A stretch of DNA of 10,281 nt from Helicobacteraceae bacterium. GTDB lineage: Bacteria > Campylobacterota > Campylobacteria > Campylobacterales > Sulfurimonadaceae. Location: positions 1-10,281 of the forward strand of contig JALWKG010000344.1 of the NCBI GenBank assembly GCA_027081565.1, read 5' to 3'. Below, in pieces: positions 1 through 6,651 of the stretch (its first letter is position 1; every line of letters begins with the position of its first letter). The position numbers were made by a program, and so were the translations under genes. A model generated the notes under the pieces. It was not told where the DNA came from and searched no databases. It worked only from the letters and a program-made list of their open reading frames with translations.

Positions 1-1
1 A

Positions 2-235
2 GCACCAGAAGCCTTCGACTACGATACCGAACTCTTTGAAGCCCTCCGAGCACTCCGCCATGAGATCGCCCAAGAGAGCAATGTTCCTGCCTACATTGTC
101 TTTGGAGACAAAACGCTTAAAGAGATGGCGGCTAAAAACCCACAAAGCAGAGAGGAGATGCTTCAGGTCGGTGGCATAGGTGAGGTGAAGTTCGAACGTT
201 ATGGAGAAAAGTTTTTGACGCTACTGCAGCAGTAA
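2..235 (+). CDS. recQ: RecQ-type ATP-dependent DNA helicase, C-terminal HRDC domain (5' partial)
   Basis: Only the last 77 residues are inside the window; the reading frame is open from base 2 and ends at TAA 233-235. The segment is a helicase-and-RNase-D C-terminal (HRDC) domain: the run LFEALRALRHEIAQESNVPA, followed by YIVFGDKTLKEMA and then EEMLQVGGIGEVKFERYG, matches the C-terminus of E. coli RecQ closely from memory. In RecQ this domain helps bind single-stranded or structured DNA, while the helicase and RQC zinc domains lie upstream, outside the window. RecQ unwinds DNA 3'-5' and works with RecJ in RecF-pathway recombination; recJ lies downstream in this window but in a different transcription unit. 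The stop codon directly abuts the stop of the convergent mnmH. An HRDC domain alone could belong to another helicase or to RNase D, but the match to RecQ is strong. Confidence 0.9.
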   Translation, partial: APEAFDYDTELFEALRALRHEIAQESNVPAYIVFGDKTLKEMAAKNPQSREEMLQVGGIGEVKFERYGEKFLTLLQQ

Positions 236-1339
236 CTAGACTTCTCTGCTTTTAATATACTCTATAACCTCTTGATCGTTACCTCTGAAGACAACAGGGA
301 TAGGGCTTTTCTCTATCTGGTAGTCATACATAGGGTCGTAGTAGTCTGTGAGTAGACTCTCTACCCAGACTTTATGGGCTTCAAGGTCTCCACTCTGTTT
401 CTGCTCTTCAAAGGCATCTGCAAAGACTTGTTTAAGATGCAGGTAGCGTTCACTGCCTAAGCGTTTTTTAATACGGTCAAAGGCGCCGTTGATATCATCT
501 GCCCATTTTTGGGCACCTGCTTCTGCAAAACTCTTTTCATAGTTTCTTAAGGCCTCTTCCACATACTCATAATGAGTGATCTCAGTACGTTTTTCTATGC
601 CTGTCTCAAGAATGATCAGTTCACCCTTCTCAAAATTACTATAAATAGGTTTAGGGATGTGAACCCATCCGATGTTATGGCTTTCATGTTCAATTACAAG
701 GTTTTTATGATTTTTGGCATCAAACTGTATAAGTTGGTAGGCGAGGGCATCTTCGAAATTTATCTGTGTAGGCTGAGGGGTGATGAAACGGCCAAAAGAG
801 GAGCCTCTGTGGTTCGCAAGACCTTCCAAGTCGATGGCGTTGTCTAAAAACGGCAGTAACAGTGTCTTGCCTGAGCCAGTACGTCCTCCGATGATGAGGG
901 TATGGGTCTTTGCTGTTATAGCCTCAGCCTCTGTACTCAAAAAGTTGCGAAAGGCTTTATAGCCACCTTTTAAACGGGTGATGTTGATACCTGCATCAGC
1001 GAGCCATTGTTGAGAGATGCCAGAGCGTTGCCCTCCACGAAAACAGTAGAGGTAGGCATCTGGATGCTCTGCAATGTAGGCTTTCCAGGCTTGAAGACGT
1101 GCCTCTTTGCTCTCACCTTGAACCAGTTGATTCCCAAGTCTAATCGCGGCTGCATTGCCTTCATTTTTATACTTTATACCCACCAAACGGCGCTCTTCAT
1201 CGTCCATAAGCGGTAGGTTGACAGAGGTAGGAAAGGCACCTTTTTCAAACTCTACAGGGGCGCGAACGTCGATGAGGGGGCGGTTTTCTAAAACGATCTT
1301 TCGAAAATCTTCAGTTAGGGGAAGGGACACCTTAGACAA
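236..1339 (-). CDS. mnmH: tRNA 2-selenouridine synthase MnmH (SelU/YbbB)
   Basis: The 367-residue protein is close to the E. coli length (about 364). MnmH replaces sulfur by selenium in 2-thiouridine at the tRNA wobble position through a geranylated intermediate, using selenophosphate. The N-terminal rhodanese domain (about 15-135) begins with PLIDVRAPVEFEKGAFP and carries the catalytic cysteine at Cys99 in YLYCFRGGQRSG. A P-loop domain follows, with Walker A GGRTGSGKT at 151-159, then the family motifs DLEGLANHRGSSFG and, near the end, LTDYYDPMYDYQIEK. The start is TTG at 1339-1337, inside the 3' end of selD; in frame, the only codon between it and an upstream stop is AAG, so no better start exists upstream. 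The start has only a weak ribosome site, which suggests translational coupling to selD. The family assignment is secure. Confidence 0.95.
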   Translation of the reverse strand: MSKVSLPLTEDFRKIVLENRPLIDVRAPVEFEKGAFPTSVNLPLMDDEERRLVGIKYKNEGNAAAIRLGNQLVQGESKEARLQAWKAYIAEHPDAYLYCFRGGQRSGISQQWLADAGINITRLKGGYKAFRNFLSTEAEAITAKTHTLIIGGRTGSGKTLLLPFLDNAIDLEGLANHRGSSFGRFITPQPTQINFEDALAYQLIQFDAKNHKNLVIEHESHNIGWVHIPKPIYSNFEKGELIILETGIEKRTEITHYEYVEEALRNYEKSFAEAGAQKWADDINGAFDRIKKRLGSERYLHLKQVFADAFEEQKQSGDLEAHKVWVESLLTDYYDPMYDYQIEKSPIPVVFRGNDQEVIEYIKSREV

Positions 1340-2363
1340 CTTCTATAAGATGGGTACCACGTTTGGTGGTGTGCCCGATAGGTGAGAGGTCCAGTCCTAC
1401 GTTTTTAGTGATCTCTAAAAAGGCTTCTACACTATCTTTACGTACAGCACAAAGCAGTCCTCCTGAGGTCTGAGCATCACACAGGATGTCTTGCTGTTCT
1501 GCTGTCATGGGACCAAGAAGGTGGCCATAACTCTGGAAGTTACGACGGGTACCGCCAGGTACACACTCCATAGCCAAATACTTTTTGACATTTTTAAGCG
1601 TAGGCACACTGTTATAGTTTATAACAGCAGAGATGTTACTGCCTTCACAGATCTCTGAGAGGTGACCCATCAGTCCAAAACCTGTGACATCGGTAATAGC
1701 AGTGACCCCTTCAAGCCGGGAGATCTCTGCACCGACCTTGTTAAGTGTACACATTGCTTCGACGGCAACATCGATATCACCGTCAGCGATCTTGCCCTGC
1801 TTTTGTGCAGTCGTCAAGATACCTATGCCTAAAGGCTTGGTTAAAAAGAGTTCACAGTCAGCTTCTGCTGTATCATTGCGTTTGAGGTTTTTGTTATCAG
1901 CAATACCCGTAACGGCCAGACCGAATATAGGTTCGGGAGAGTCTATGCTGTGTCCACCTGCAAGCGGGATCCCTGCCTCTTCACAAACTGCGCGACCACC
2001 CTCTATGACAGCACTTCCGATCTCAGGAGAGAGTTTGTCAATAGGCCAGCCAAAGATCGAGATAGCCATCAGCGGTTTACCACCCATAGCGTAGATATCA
2101 CTGATGGCATTGGTCGCCGCAATGCGTCCAAAGGTAAAAGGATCATCTACGATCGGCATGAAAAAGTCTGTGGTACTCAAGACTGAAGTACCGTTTCCGA
2201 GGTCAAAAGCAGCAGCATCATCTTTAGTGTCGTTACCTACCAAAAGGTCAGGGTAGCTTATCTTGGTGCGAGAACTTTTTAAGATGTCATCCAAAAGTGC
2301 CGGTGCGATCTTACAGCCACAACCTGCGCCGTGAGAGTACTGTGTGAGTTTTACTTTTTCCAT
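1332..2363 (-). CDS. selD: Selenide, water dikinase (selenophosphate synthetase) SelD
   Basis: SelD makes selenophosphate from selenide and ATP, the selenium donor for MnmH and, where present, for selenocysteine synthesis. The 343-residue protein is close to the E. coli length (347). The N-terminal active-site stretch TQYSHGAGCGCKI places the catalytic Cys at 15 and Lys at 18 (E. coli Cys17 and Lys20). The metal-binding aspartates appear at Asp49 (NDTKDDAA), Asp89 (NAISDI) and Asp225 (ITDVTGFG). LAGGHSIDSPEPIFGLAVTG is the family's central signature. The catalytic position is a TGT cysteine codon, so this is not the selenocysteine form found in some relatives. The start ATG 2363-2361 has an AGGA ribosome site 7 bases upstream. 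The gene overlaps mnmH by 8 bases and heads the two-gene selenium operon. Confidence 0.97.
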   Translation of the reverse strand: MEKVKLTQYSHGAGCGCKIAPALLDDILKSSRTKISYPDLLVGNDTKDDAAAFDLGNGTSVLSTTDFFMPIVDDPFTFGRIAATNAISDIYAMGGKPLMAISIFGWPIDKLSPEIGSAVIEGGRAVCEEAGIPLAGGHSIDSPEPIFGLAVTGIADNKNLKRNDTAEADCELFLTKPLGIGILTTAQKQGKIADGDIDVAVEAMCTLNKVGAEISRLEGVTAITDVTGFGLMGHLSEICEGSNISAVINYNSVPTLKNVKKYLAMECVPGGTRRNFQSYGHLLGPMTAEQQDILCDAQTSGGLLCAVRKDSVEAFLEITKNVGLDLSPIGHTTKRGTHLIEVV

Positions 2364-2400
2364 AGTTTTGTCCTGATAGTTGAGACCACAAAGGGTCGAA

Positions 2401-2407
2401 ATTAATA
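2401..2407 (-). promoter_or_regulatory. Candidate -10 box of the selD-mnmH operon
   Basis: Read on the minus strand this is TATTAAT within CACTATTAATTTCG, about 38 bases upstream of the selD start. It resembles the -10 context in front of the cytochrome gene (CACTATAATTTCG, 3006-3018). No clear -35 box is visible, which is usual for this phylum. This would give a leader of roughly 30 bases. Assigned by eye only. Confidence 0.4.
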
Positions 2408-2416
2408 GTGAATGAT

Positions 2417-2441
2417 AGTCCGATTTGACTAAAAGCGGACT
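2417..2441. promoter_or_regulatory. Inverted repeat in the selD / HAD-protein divergent region
   Basis: AGTCCG (2417-2422) and CGGACT (2436-2441) are perfect 6-base inverted arms separated by 13 bases. The element sits upstream of the candidate selD -10 box and before the start of the HAD-like gene, where a regulator could act on both divergent genes. Arms this short occur by chance, so it is only a weak operator candidate. Confidence 0.25.
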
Positions 2442-2489
2442 TTAGAGCGAAGAGATGTTATGATTCAACTTCTTAAAAAAGGCAAAGCT

Positions 2490-2966
2490 ATGCAAAAAAC
2501 AGTGATCGGTATTCCTCACTATAAAACTCTGAGTATAAAACATATCGTTTTAGACTATAACGGTACTTTAGCCAAAGATGGTGTCTTGACTGATGCGGTA
2601 ACACGCCTCTTGCCCCAACTGAGTGAGCAGTATGAGGTACATGTTATCACGGCAGACACCTTTGGAAGTGTTCATAAGCAGGTAGCTGGCTTTAACGTGA
2701 GTGTTAAAGTGATAAGCAGTGATGACCATACAGCAGAGAAGGCTGACTATGTTGCGACACTGGGATCTGAGACCTGTGTTGCTGTGGGTAACGGGAACAA
2801 TGATCAAGCGATGTTAAGACGTGCTGTTTTAGGGATAGCACTTTTAGGTGATGAAGGGTGTGCAACTGAGACCTTGTTGGCCAGTGACATCTGCTGTAAG
2901 TCTATAGAGAACGCCTTGGAACTCTGTCTCAACACCAAACGACTTATCGCAACACTGCGTGCGTAA
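2490..2966 (+). CDS. HAD-superfamily soluble P-type-ATPase-like protein (COG4087-like)
   Basis: This small soluble protein (158 residues from the chosen start) has the HAD fold signature without membrane segments. Motif I is LDYNGTLA at residues 22-29, with the nucleophile aspartate at 23. The usual second aspartate (DxD) is Asn, as in the COG4087 'soluble P-type ATPase' group, whereas P-type ATPases have DKTGT. The late motif GNGNNDQAML corresponds to GDGxND in P-type ATPases and holds the Mg-binding acidic residue. Substrate and role are not established, and none can be read here. I prefer ATG 2490, preceded by AAGG with a 7-base gap, over the in-frame ATG 2460, which would add 10 residues (MIQLLKKGKA) and has a poorer ribosome site. 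The gene is divergent from selD; the downstream cytochrome has its own promoter, so cotranscription is not required. Confidence 0.8.
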   Translation: MQKTVIGIPHYKTLSIKHIVLDYNGTLAKDGVLTDAVTRLLPQLSEQYEVHVITADTFGSVHKQVAGFNVSVKVISSDDHTAEKADYVATLGSETCVAVGNGNNDQAMLRRAVLGIALLGDEGCATETLLASDICCKSIENALELCLNTKRLIATLRA

Positions 2967-2973
2967 GTCAAAG

Positions 2974-3008
2974 GTGTAATAACAATTTTTTTAGTATTGA
3001 TTTTACAC
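2974..3008. promoter_or_regulatory. Imperfect inverted repeat abutting the cytochrome -10 box (candidate operator)
   Basis: The arms are 2974-2986 (GTGTAATAACAAT) and 2996-3008 (ATTGATTTTACAC), separated by 9 bases; 11 of 13 positions pair. The right arm ends immediately before TATAAT at 3009, and the repeat covers the -35 zone, where a dimeric repressor or activator could bind. It is not a textbook CRP (TGTGA-N6-TCACA) or FNR (TTGAT-N4-ATCAA) site. The AT-rich setting makes chance pairing possible. Confidence 0.35.
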
Positions 3009-3014
3009 TATAAT
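3009..3014 (+). promoter_or_regulatory. -10 box of the octaheme cytochrome gene
   Basis: A perfect TATAAT lies 28 bases upstream of the ATG, preceded by a T-rich tract where a -35 box would sit. The ribosome site AAGGA is at 3030-3034, 8 bases before the start. This suggests a short leader and transcription independent of the upstream HAD gene. Confidence 0.6.
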
Positions 3015-3042
3015 TTCGTCATTAGATAAAAGGATATCTTCC

Positions 3043-4356
3043 ATGAAAAAATTATTGATACTCGTTACACTCTTGATCTTAGCGGTTGGTGGTTATGTGG
3101 CTTATACCAAAGCTTCTAAATTTTTACCATTTTTAGGACAGTTGACACAAGAACACGTTGGTGTGGAAAAAGACCTTCAAGAGCGTGCCCAGAAGTCTGC
3201 ACATTTTGTTGGCTCTAAAGCTTGTGTAGAGTGTCATAAAGAGAAACATAGCGCTTGGAGCCATTCGGGTCACCCTAAGATGATCCAAGACATTAAAAAA
3301 GATCCTGCTGTTGTAGTCGCAGACTTTTCTAAGCTTCCAGACGATGCAAACTTCATGTTAAAAGATGCTATCTATACCGTTGGTGGCAAGTTCAAACAGC
3401 GTTATATGATGCGTAAAGACATTAATGGCACAGAAGATTATGTCTTAGGAAACTACCAGTGGAATGTGCAGACTAAAAAGTGGCAGAAGTTTAAACCATG
3501 GAAGTACTGGTACAAAACAGCCTATCCTCACGACAATGAAAAACTCCCTACCTCGCGTGCTTGTGACGGTTGTCACTTCACTGGTTTTATGTCAACAGAA
3601 AAACGTGTAGAGACGGGGATCGCCTGTGAAGCGTGTCATGGCCCTGCTTCTGAACATGTTAAAGATCCTGATTCTCCGGTATATAAAGCCTCTTTGAGTG
3701 ATCCTGTACGCCAAAATGAGGTCTGTCTACAGTGTCATATGCGTAACCGTGACAAACGTCTGGAAGACCATAACATGAGTACTATCTATGGAGATGCCAG
3801 AGACTATCCGTTTGGCTATGAGGCTGGGCGCTCACTGGTGAAGTACAAGATGGTCGCTCCTTTTGTGATGGGTCATGAGACCAAAGAGTTCTATGCCAAT
3901 GGTGCAGCGAAGAAAAACCGTACCCAGGGTAATGAGTTTGTACACTCTATGAAGGGTAAGCATGGAATTACCTGTATAAACTGTCACAACCCGCATACCC
4001 TTCAGCCTACTGCTGAGAAGAACACGGGCAATGCGCTCTGTATGAAGTGTCACAGCTTTGGCTCACCTATTGGCCCACACCAAAATGATCTTGAGGCACA
4101 TACCCATCATAAACCGGGTTCTAAAGGTTCTCTTTGTGTTGAGTGTCACATGCCTAAGGTAGGGCGCCATACAGGGAAGTCTCCACTCACAGTAAGAAGT
4201 CACCTCTTTGGTTTTACTACGCCTGATGAGACAACCAACTACAACATGCCTCCAGAGACCAATGCCTGTTTTGCCTGTCATAAAAAAGATCGTGACATGC
4301 ACACCTTGCAAGATGACTTAGAGAAGTGGGGTATGGTCAGCTGGGACAAGCGCTAA
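3043..4356 (+). CDS. Octaheme c-type cytochrome, cytochrome c554-like multiheme family
   Basis: The 437-residue protein has eight CXXCH heme-attachment motifs, at residues 61-65, 174-178, 195-199, 228-232, 311-315, 333-337, 365-369 and 409-413. The N-terminus MKKLLILVTLLILAVGGYVA is one hydrophobic segment with no clear AxA cleavage site, so the protein may be anchored in the inner membrane and face the periplasm. Residues about 66-173 have no heme and contain IYTVGGKFKQRYMM and DYVLGNYQWNVQ, a pattern I associate with cytochrome c554-like multiheme proteins, leading into the CDGCHFTGF and CEACHGPASEH pair. The CVECHMPK...RSHLFGF...ACFACH end is a common bis-His two-heme module (His387 is a likely distal ligand). 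The likely role is periplasmic electron transfer; no substrate can be named. No hydroxylamine-oxidoreductase or nitrite-reductase active-site motif (such as CXXCK) is visible. No partner quinol oxidase or other cytochrome gene is adjacent. Confidence 0.88.
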   Translation: MKKLLILVTLLILAVGGYVAYTKASKFLPFLGQLTQEHVGVEKDLQERAQKSAHFVGSKACVECHKEKHSAWSHSGHPKMIQDIKKDPAVVVADFSKLPDDANFMLKDAIYTVGGKFKQRYMMRKDINGTEDYVLGNYQWNVQTKKWQKFKPWKYWYKTAYPHDNEKLPTSRACDGCHFTGFMSTEKRVETGIACEACHGPASEHVKDPDSPVYKASLSDPVRQNEVCLQCHMRNRDKRLEDHNMSTIYGDARDYPFGYEAGRSLVKYKMVAPFVMGHETKEFYANGAAKKNRTQGNEFVHSMKGKHGITCINCHNPHTLQPTAEKNTGNALCMKCHSFGSPIGPHQNDLEAHTHHKPGSKGSLCVECHMPKVGRHTGKSPLTVRSHLFGFTTPDETTNYNMPPETNACFACHKKDRDMHTLQDDLEKWGMVSWDKR

Positions 4357-4371
4357 CAGAAGATCAGTGTT

Positions 4372-4908
4372 CTAATAGCTGCTGAAACTATGGCTCAATG
4401 AGAGGCCGTAGATACCATTATCTGCTATGGGTGTGAGCTTTGTTTGAAATTTCTCTGTAAAGATATAACTTCCTACCACTCCCAGTATCGCCCCGGCCAC
4501 TACATCCCGAGTATAGTGGTTCTCCGTATAGACCCGACTCCACGCCACAAATCCTGCTCCAAGATATGCAGGCAGACCATACTCCCAACCATAACGCATC
4601 TGTAAAAAGGTTGCTGAAGAGAAGGCTGTGGCACTGTGTCCAGAGGGAAATGAACGGCTGTTTTCACCATTGGGACGTTCAGCGTCTATGGTGTACTTGA
4701 GTGCAAAAGTGGTTGCCAAGGTGGTGGAGAGTCCCAGAGAGAACTGCAGTGCGCCCTGAGCATCACCTTCATAAGCAGTTTTTGCGTAAGCAGTGGCTGG
4801 CAGGAACAAGACCATGACATCACCGGCATGTTCTATGGTGTTATAACGATCTGCGTGGAGACTCAGGCTGAACAAAAGTAAAAAGAGAGGTATACGTCTT
4901 TTAAACAT
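4372..4908 (-). CDS. PAP2-family (type 2 phosphatidic acid phosphatase) periplasmic phosphatase
   Basis: The three-part PAP2 signature is intact: K71-x6-R78-P79 (KYTIDAERP), P88-S-G-H91 (SFPSGHSA) and S124-R125-x5-H131-x3-D135 (SRVYTENHYTRD). The histidines and Asp form the phosphohistidine catalytic site. A signal peptide is visible (hydrophobic LFLLLFSLSLHA, likely cleaved near Ala19), so the enzyme acts in the periplasm or inner-membrane outer face. Family members dephosphorylate undecaprenyl diphosphate, phosphatidate-type lipids or lipid A; the sequence does not decide among these. At 178 residues it is a compact member with few strong membrane spans. The start ATG lies one base after the antiporter stop (TGA-G-ATG), so translational coupling is likely. 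Its end faces the cytochrome gene with a 15-base gap. Confidence 0.88.
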   Translation of the reverse strand: MFKRRIPLFLLLFSLSLHADRYNTIEHAGDVMVLFLPATAYAKTAYEGDAQGALQFSLGLSTTLATTFALKYTIDAERPNGENSRSFPSGHSATAFSSATFLQMRYGWEYGLPAYLGAGFVAWSRVYTENHYTRDVVAGAILGVVGSYIFTEKFQTKLTPIADNGIYGLSLSHSFSSY

Positions 4909-4909
4909 C

Positions 4910-6535
4910 TCAGCTTTTAACCGTTAGTGAACAGGTTAATGCTTCATCTACAAGCACTTTGGCGACCTCACGTTTACCATCGACGATCACACTTATAGGA
5001 AGGTCTTTAAGGGCCTCTTTCTCCTCAAGACTACTGACTTTGACAATGAGGTTGATGTTAGGTGCGTGGTTAAGAACTGCTTGACAGACGGCATGCTTTT
5101 TCTCCAAGTTTTCAAGGGTGACGATAACTGCTGAGGCAGATTCAACTTCAAGAGCATCCAATATAGAAGGCTTGGAGATATCTGCCCAGTAGATCTCTTC
5201 CTCTTTAGCAAGACCCTGACGGACATGTTTCATAGAGTAGTCCACAATGACATACTTCACCCCACGGTTATGGAGTTTGTCTACAACAAAACGTCCTACG
5301 ACACTGTATCCACAGATGACTACATGGTTTGTCCGTCCTCCTTTTTTTTGGAGGATCACGTTGCCTAAGGTTTGTGACTTGGAAAAGATCTTGTTGGTGA
5401 TGGTACCGATCTTGGTGATAAGAAAAGGGGTGATGATCATAGAGAGGACCACTACCAACACCAAAAACTGTATTAGTTCGCTATCCATTAGTTTACTACT
5501 GCTTGCCAAGGCAAAAACAGCAAATGAGAATTCACCTACTTGAGAGAGGGCAAGTGCTGTTTTGAGTGAGGTTCTGCGTGTAGAGGTCAAACGCATAACA
5601 GTAAATATGATTAGCATCTTAGCTACCAGAACCAGAAGTAAAACACCTACAATGGGACCGATGTGTTGAGAGAAGTAGACCAAGTCGATCTTCATTCCCA
5701 CCGTTACAAAAAAAGTTCCCAGCAGGAGGTCTTTAAAGGGAGCAATGTCCGTTTCGACCTTATGATGGTACTTGGTCTCGGCAATGATCATTCCGGCTAC
5801 AAAAGCACCCAGAGAGTAGGTGAAACCTGCCATATGTGCCGCCATGGAAGCAGCAAAGACGATGACAAGGACAGAGCCCATAAAGAGCTCTTCTTCCATG
5901 GAGTTGGCTGAGAAGTGCAGCAGCCAGGTCATGACATGTTTACCAACAGTAAAGAGCAGTCCCACCAGTAAAACAGCACTCCAAGCTGTTTGAAACAAGA
6001 TCTCAGAGACAGAGGCATCCTCTACACTTAAAAAACCGATAAGTAGTAAAATAGGGATCACCGCGATATCTTGAAAGATCAAGATGCCCATAGAGCGTTG
6101 GCCATAAGGGAGGTGGATCTCTTTTGAGGTCTTTAAGAAGGTAAGAACAACCGCTGTTGAAGAGAGCGAAAAAGCGAGTGAGATGATAACACTCGCAATG
6201 TTGGGTACCTCGAACAGATAATGGCTGACACCATAAAAGAGCAGGGCAGTCACACCGACTTGCATGAGACCATTGCCAAAGACATCCATCTTCATACTGT
6301 TAAGTTTTTGCAGAGAGATCTCAAGGCCGATGGTAAACATCAAAAAAACGATACCAAACTCTCCAACCAGCTCCAAAGTGTGCGAGTCGGTCATATGTCG
6401 CAGGTCAAAAAGATAGACGATGATGGTACCGGTCATGATATAACCGATGATCTGTGAGATGCCGAAGCGCTTTAAGAGCAGATTGAGGATGACGGAGATC
6501 CCAAGGGTGATGATGACGTAGTTTAAAACTTCCAT
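4910..6535 (-). CDS. CPA2-family cation:proton antiporter with RCK (TrkA-N) domain, Kef-like
   Basis: From ATG 6535 this is a 541-residue inner-membrane protein. A Na+/H+-exchanger domain (about 1-380, many hydrophobic spans) contains FGIVFLMFTIGLEIS (60-74), the FQDIAVIP motif with conserved Asp156, and SQVGEF (331-336). A cytoplasmic TrkA-N/RCK nucleotide-binding domain (about 403-520) follows, beginning HVVICGYSVVGRFV. Its glycine motif is G409-Y-S-V-V-G414, so the middle Gly of GxGxxG is Ser; Asp432 ends the second strand, as in NAD binders. The protein probably exchanges K+ or Na+ for H+ under nucleotide control. Glutathione gating as in E. coli KefB/KefC cannot be claimed. An in-frame GTG at 6547 would add four residues (MNLF), but it leaves almost no leader after the TATAAT at 6567-6562, so ATG 6535 is preferred. 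The downstream PAP2 gene is coupled. Confidence 0.9.
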   Translation of the reverse strand: MEVLNYVIITLGISVILNLLLKRFGISQIIGYIMTGTIIVYLFDLRHMTDSHTLELVGEFGIVFLMFTIGLEISLQKLNSMKMDVFGNGLMQVGVTALLFYGVSHYLFEVPNIASVIISLAFSLSSTAVVLTFLKTSKEIHLPYGQRSMGILIFQDIAVIPILLLIGFLSVEDASVSEILFQTAWSAVLLVGLLFTVGKHVMTWLLHFSANSMEEELFMGSVLVIVFAASMAAHMAGFTYSLGAFVAGMIIAETKYHHKVETDIAPFKDLLLGTFFVTVGMKIDLVYFSQHIGPIVGVLLLVLVAKMLIIFTVMRLTSTRRTSLKTALALSQVGEFSFAVFALASSSKLMDSELIQFLVLVVVLSMIITPFLITKIGTITNKIFSKSQTLGNVILQKKGGRTNHVVICGYSVVGRFVVDKLHNRGVKYVIVDYSMKHVRQGLAKEEEIYWADISKPSILDALEVESASAVIVTLENLEKKHAVCQAVLNHAPNINLIVKVSSLEEKEALKDLPISVIVDGKREVAKVLVDEALTCSLTVKS

Positions 6536-6561
6536 AAAAAGGTTCACTTTTGTTTTTTGTC

Positions 6562-6567
6562 ATTATA
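6562..6567 (-). promoter_or_regulatory. -10 box of the antiporter-PAP2 operon
   Basis: The minus strand reads TATAAT, 26 bases upstream of the preferred antiporter ATG. A start of transcription about 6-8 bases further on leaves a leader of roughly 20 bases, with no strong Shine-Dalgarno sequence visible. It diverges from the pyrG promoter about 65 bases away. Confidence 0.5.
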
Positions 6568-6630
6568 CCTTCTTTGCTCGTCAGTGCGGGAGTTGTTTGA
6601 GGGTTGATATCGTTATAAGCACGCTTTTGC

Positions 6631-6636
6631 TATAAT
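6631..6636 (+). promoter_or_regulatory. Extended -10 promoter of pyrG
   Basis: TGCTATAAT (6628-6636) is an extended -10 element (TGn + TATAAT). TTGATA at 6604-6609 is 21 bases upstream, too far to be a standard -35, so the extended -10 probably carries the promoter. Transcription would start near 6643, giving a leader of about 70 bases that contains the hairpin at 6652-6695. Confidence 0.6.
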
Positions 6637-6651
6637 CGCGCATTAATTAAG

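Noticed and set aside
572..847. Plus-strand open frames inside mnmH, and similar ones inside selD, the antiporter and pyrG
   Set aside because: They are antisense shadows of confident genes and show no recognisable domains of their own.
2384..2397. GACC/GGTC hairpin in the selD leader as a selenium-sensing element
   Set aside because: The stem is only four pairs; nothing supports regulation.
6536..6547. GTG 6547 as the start of the antiporter
   Set aside because: It would leave only about 8 bases of leader after the inferred transcription start; ATG 6535 fits better.
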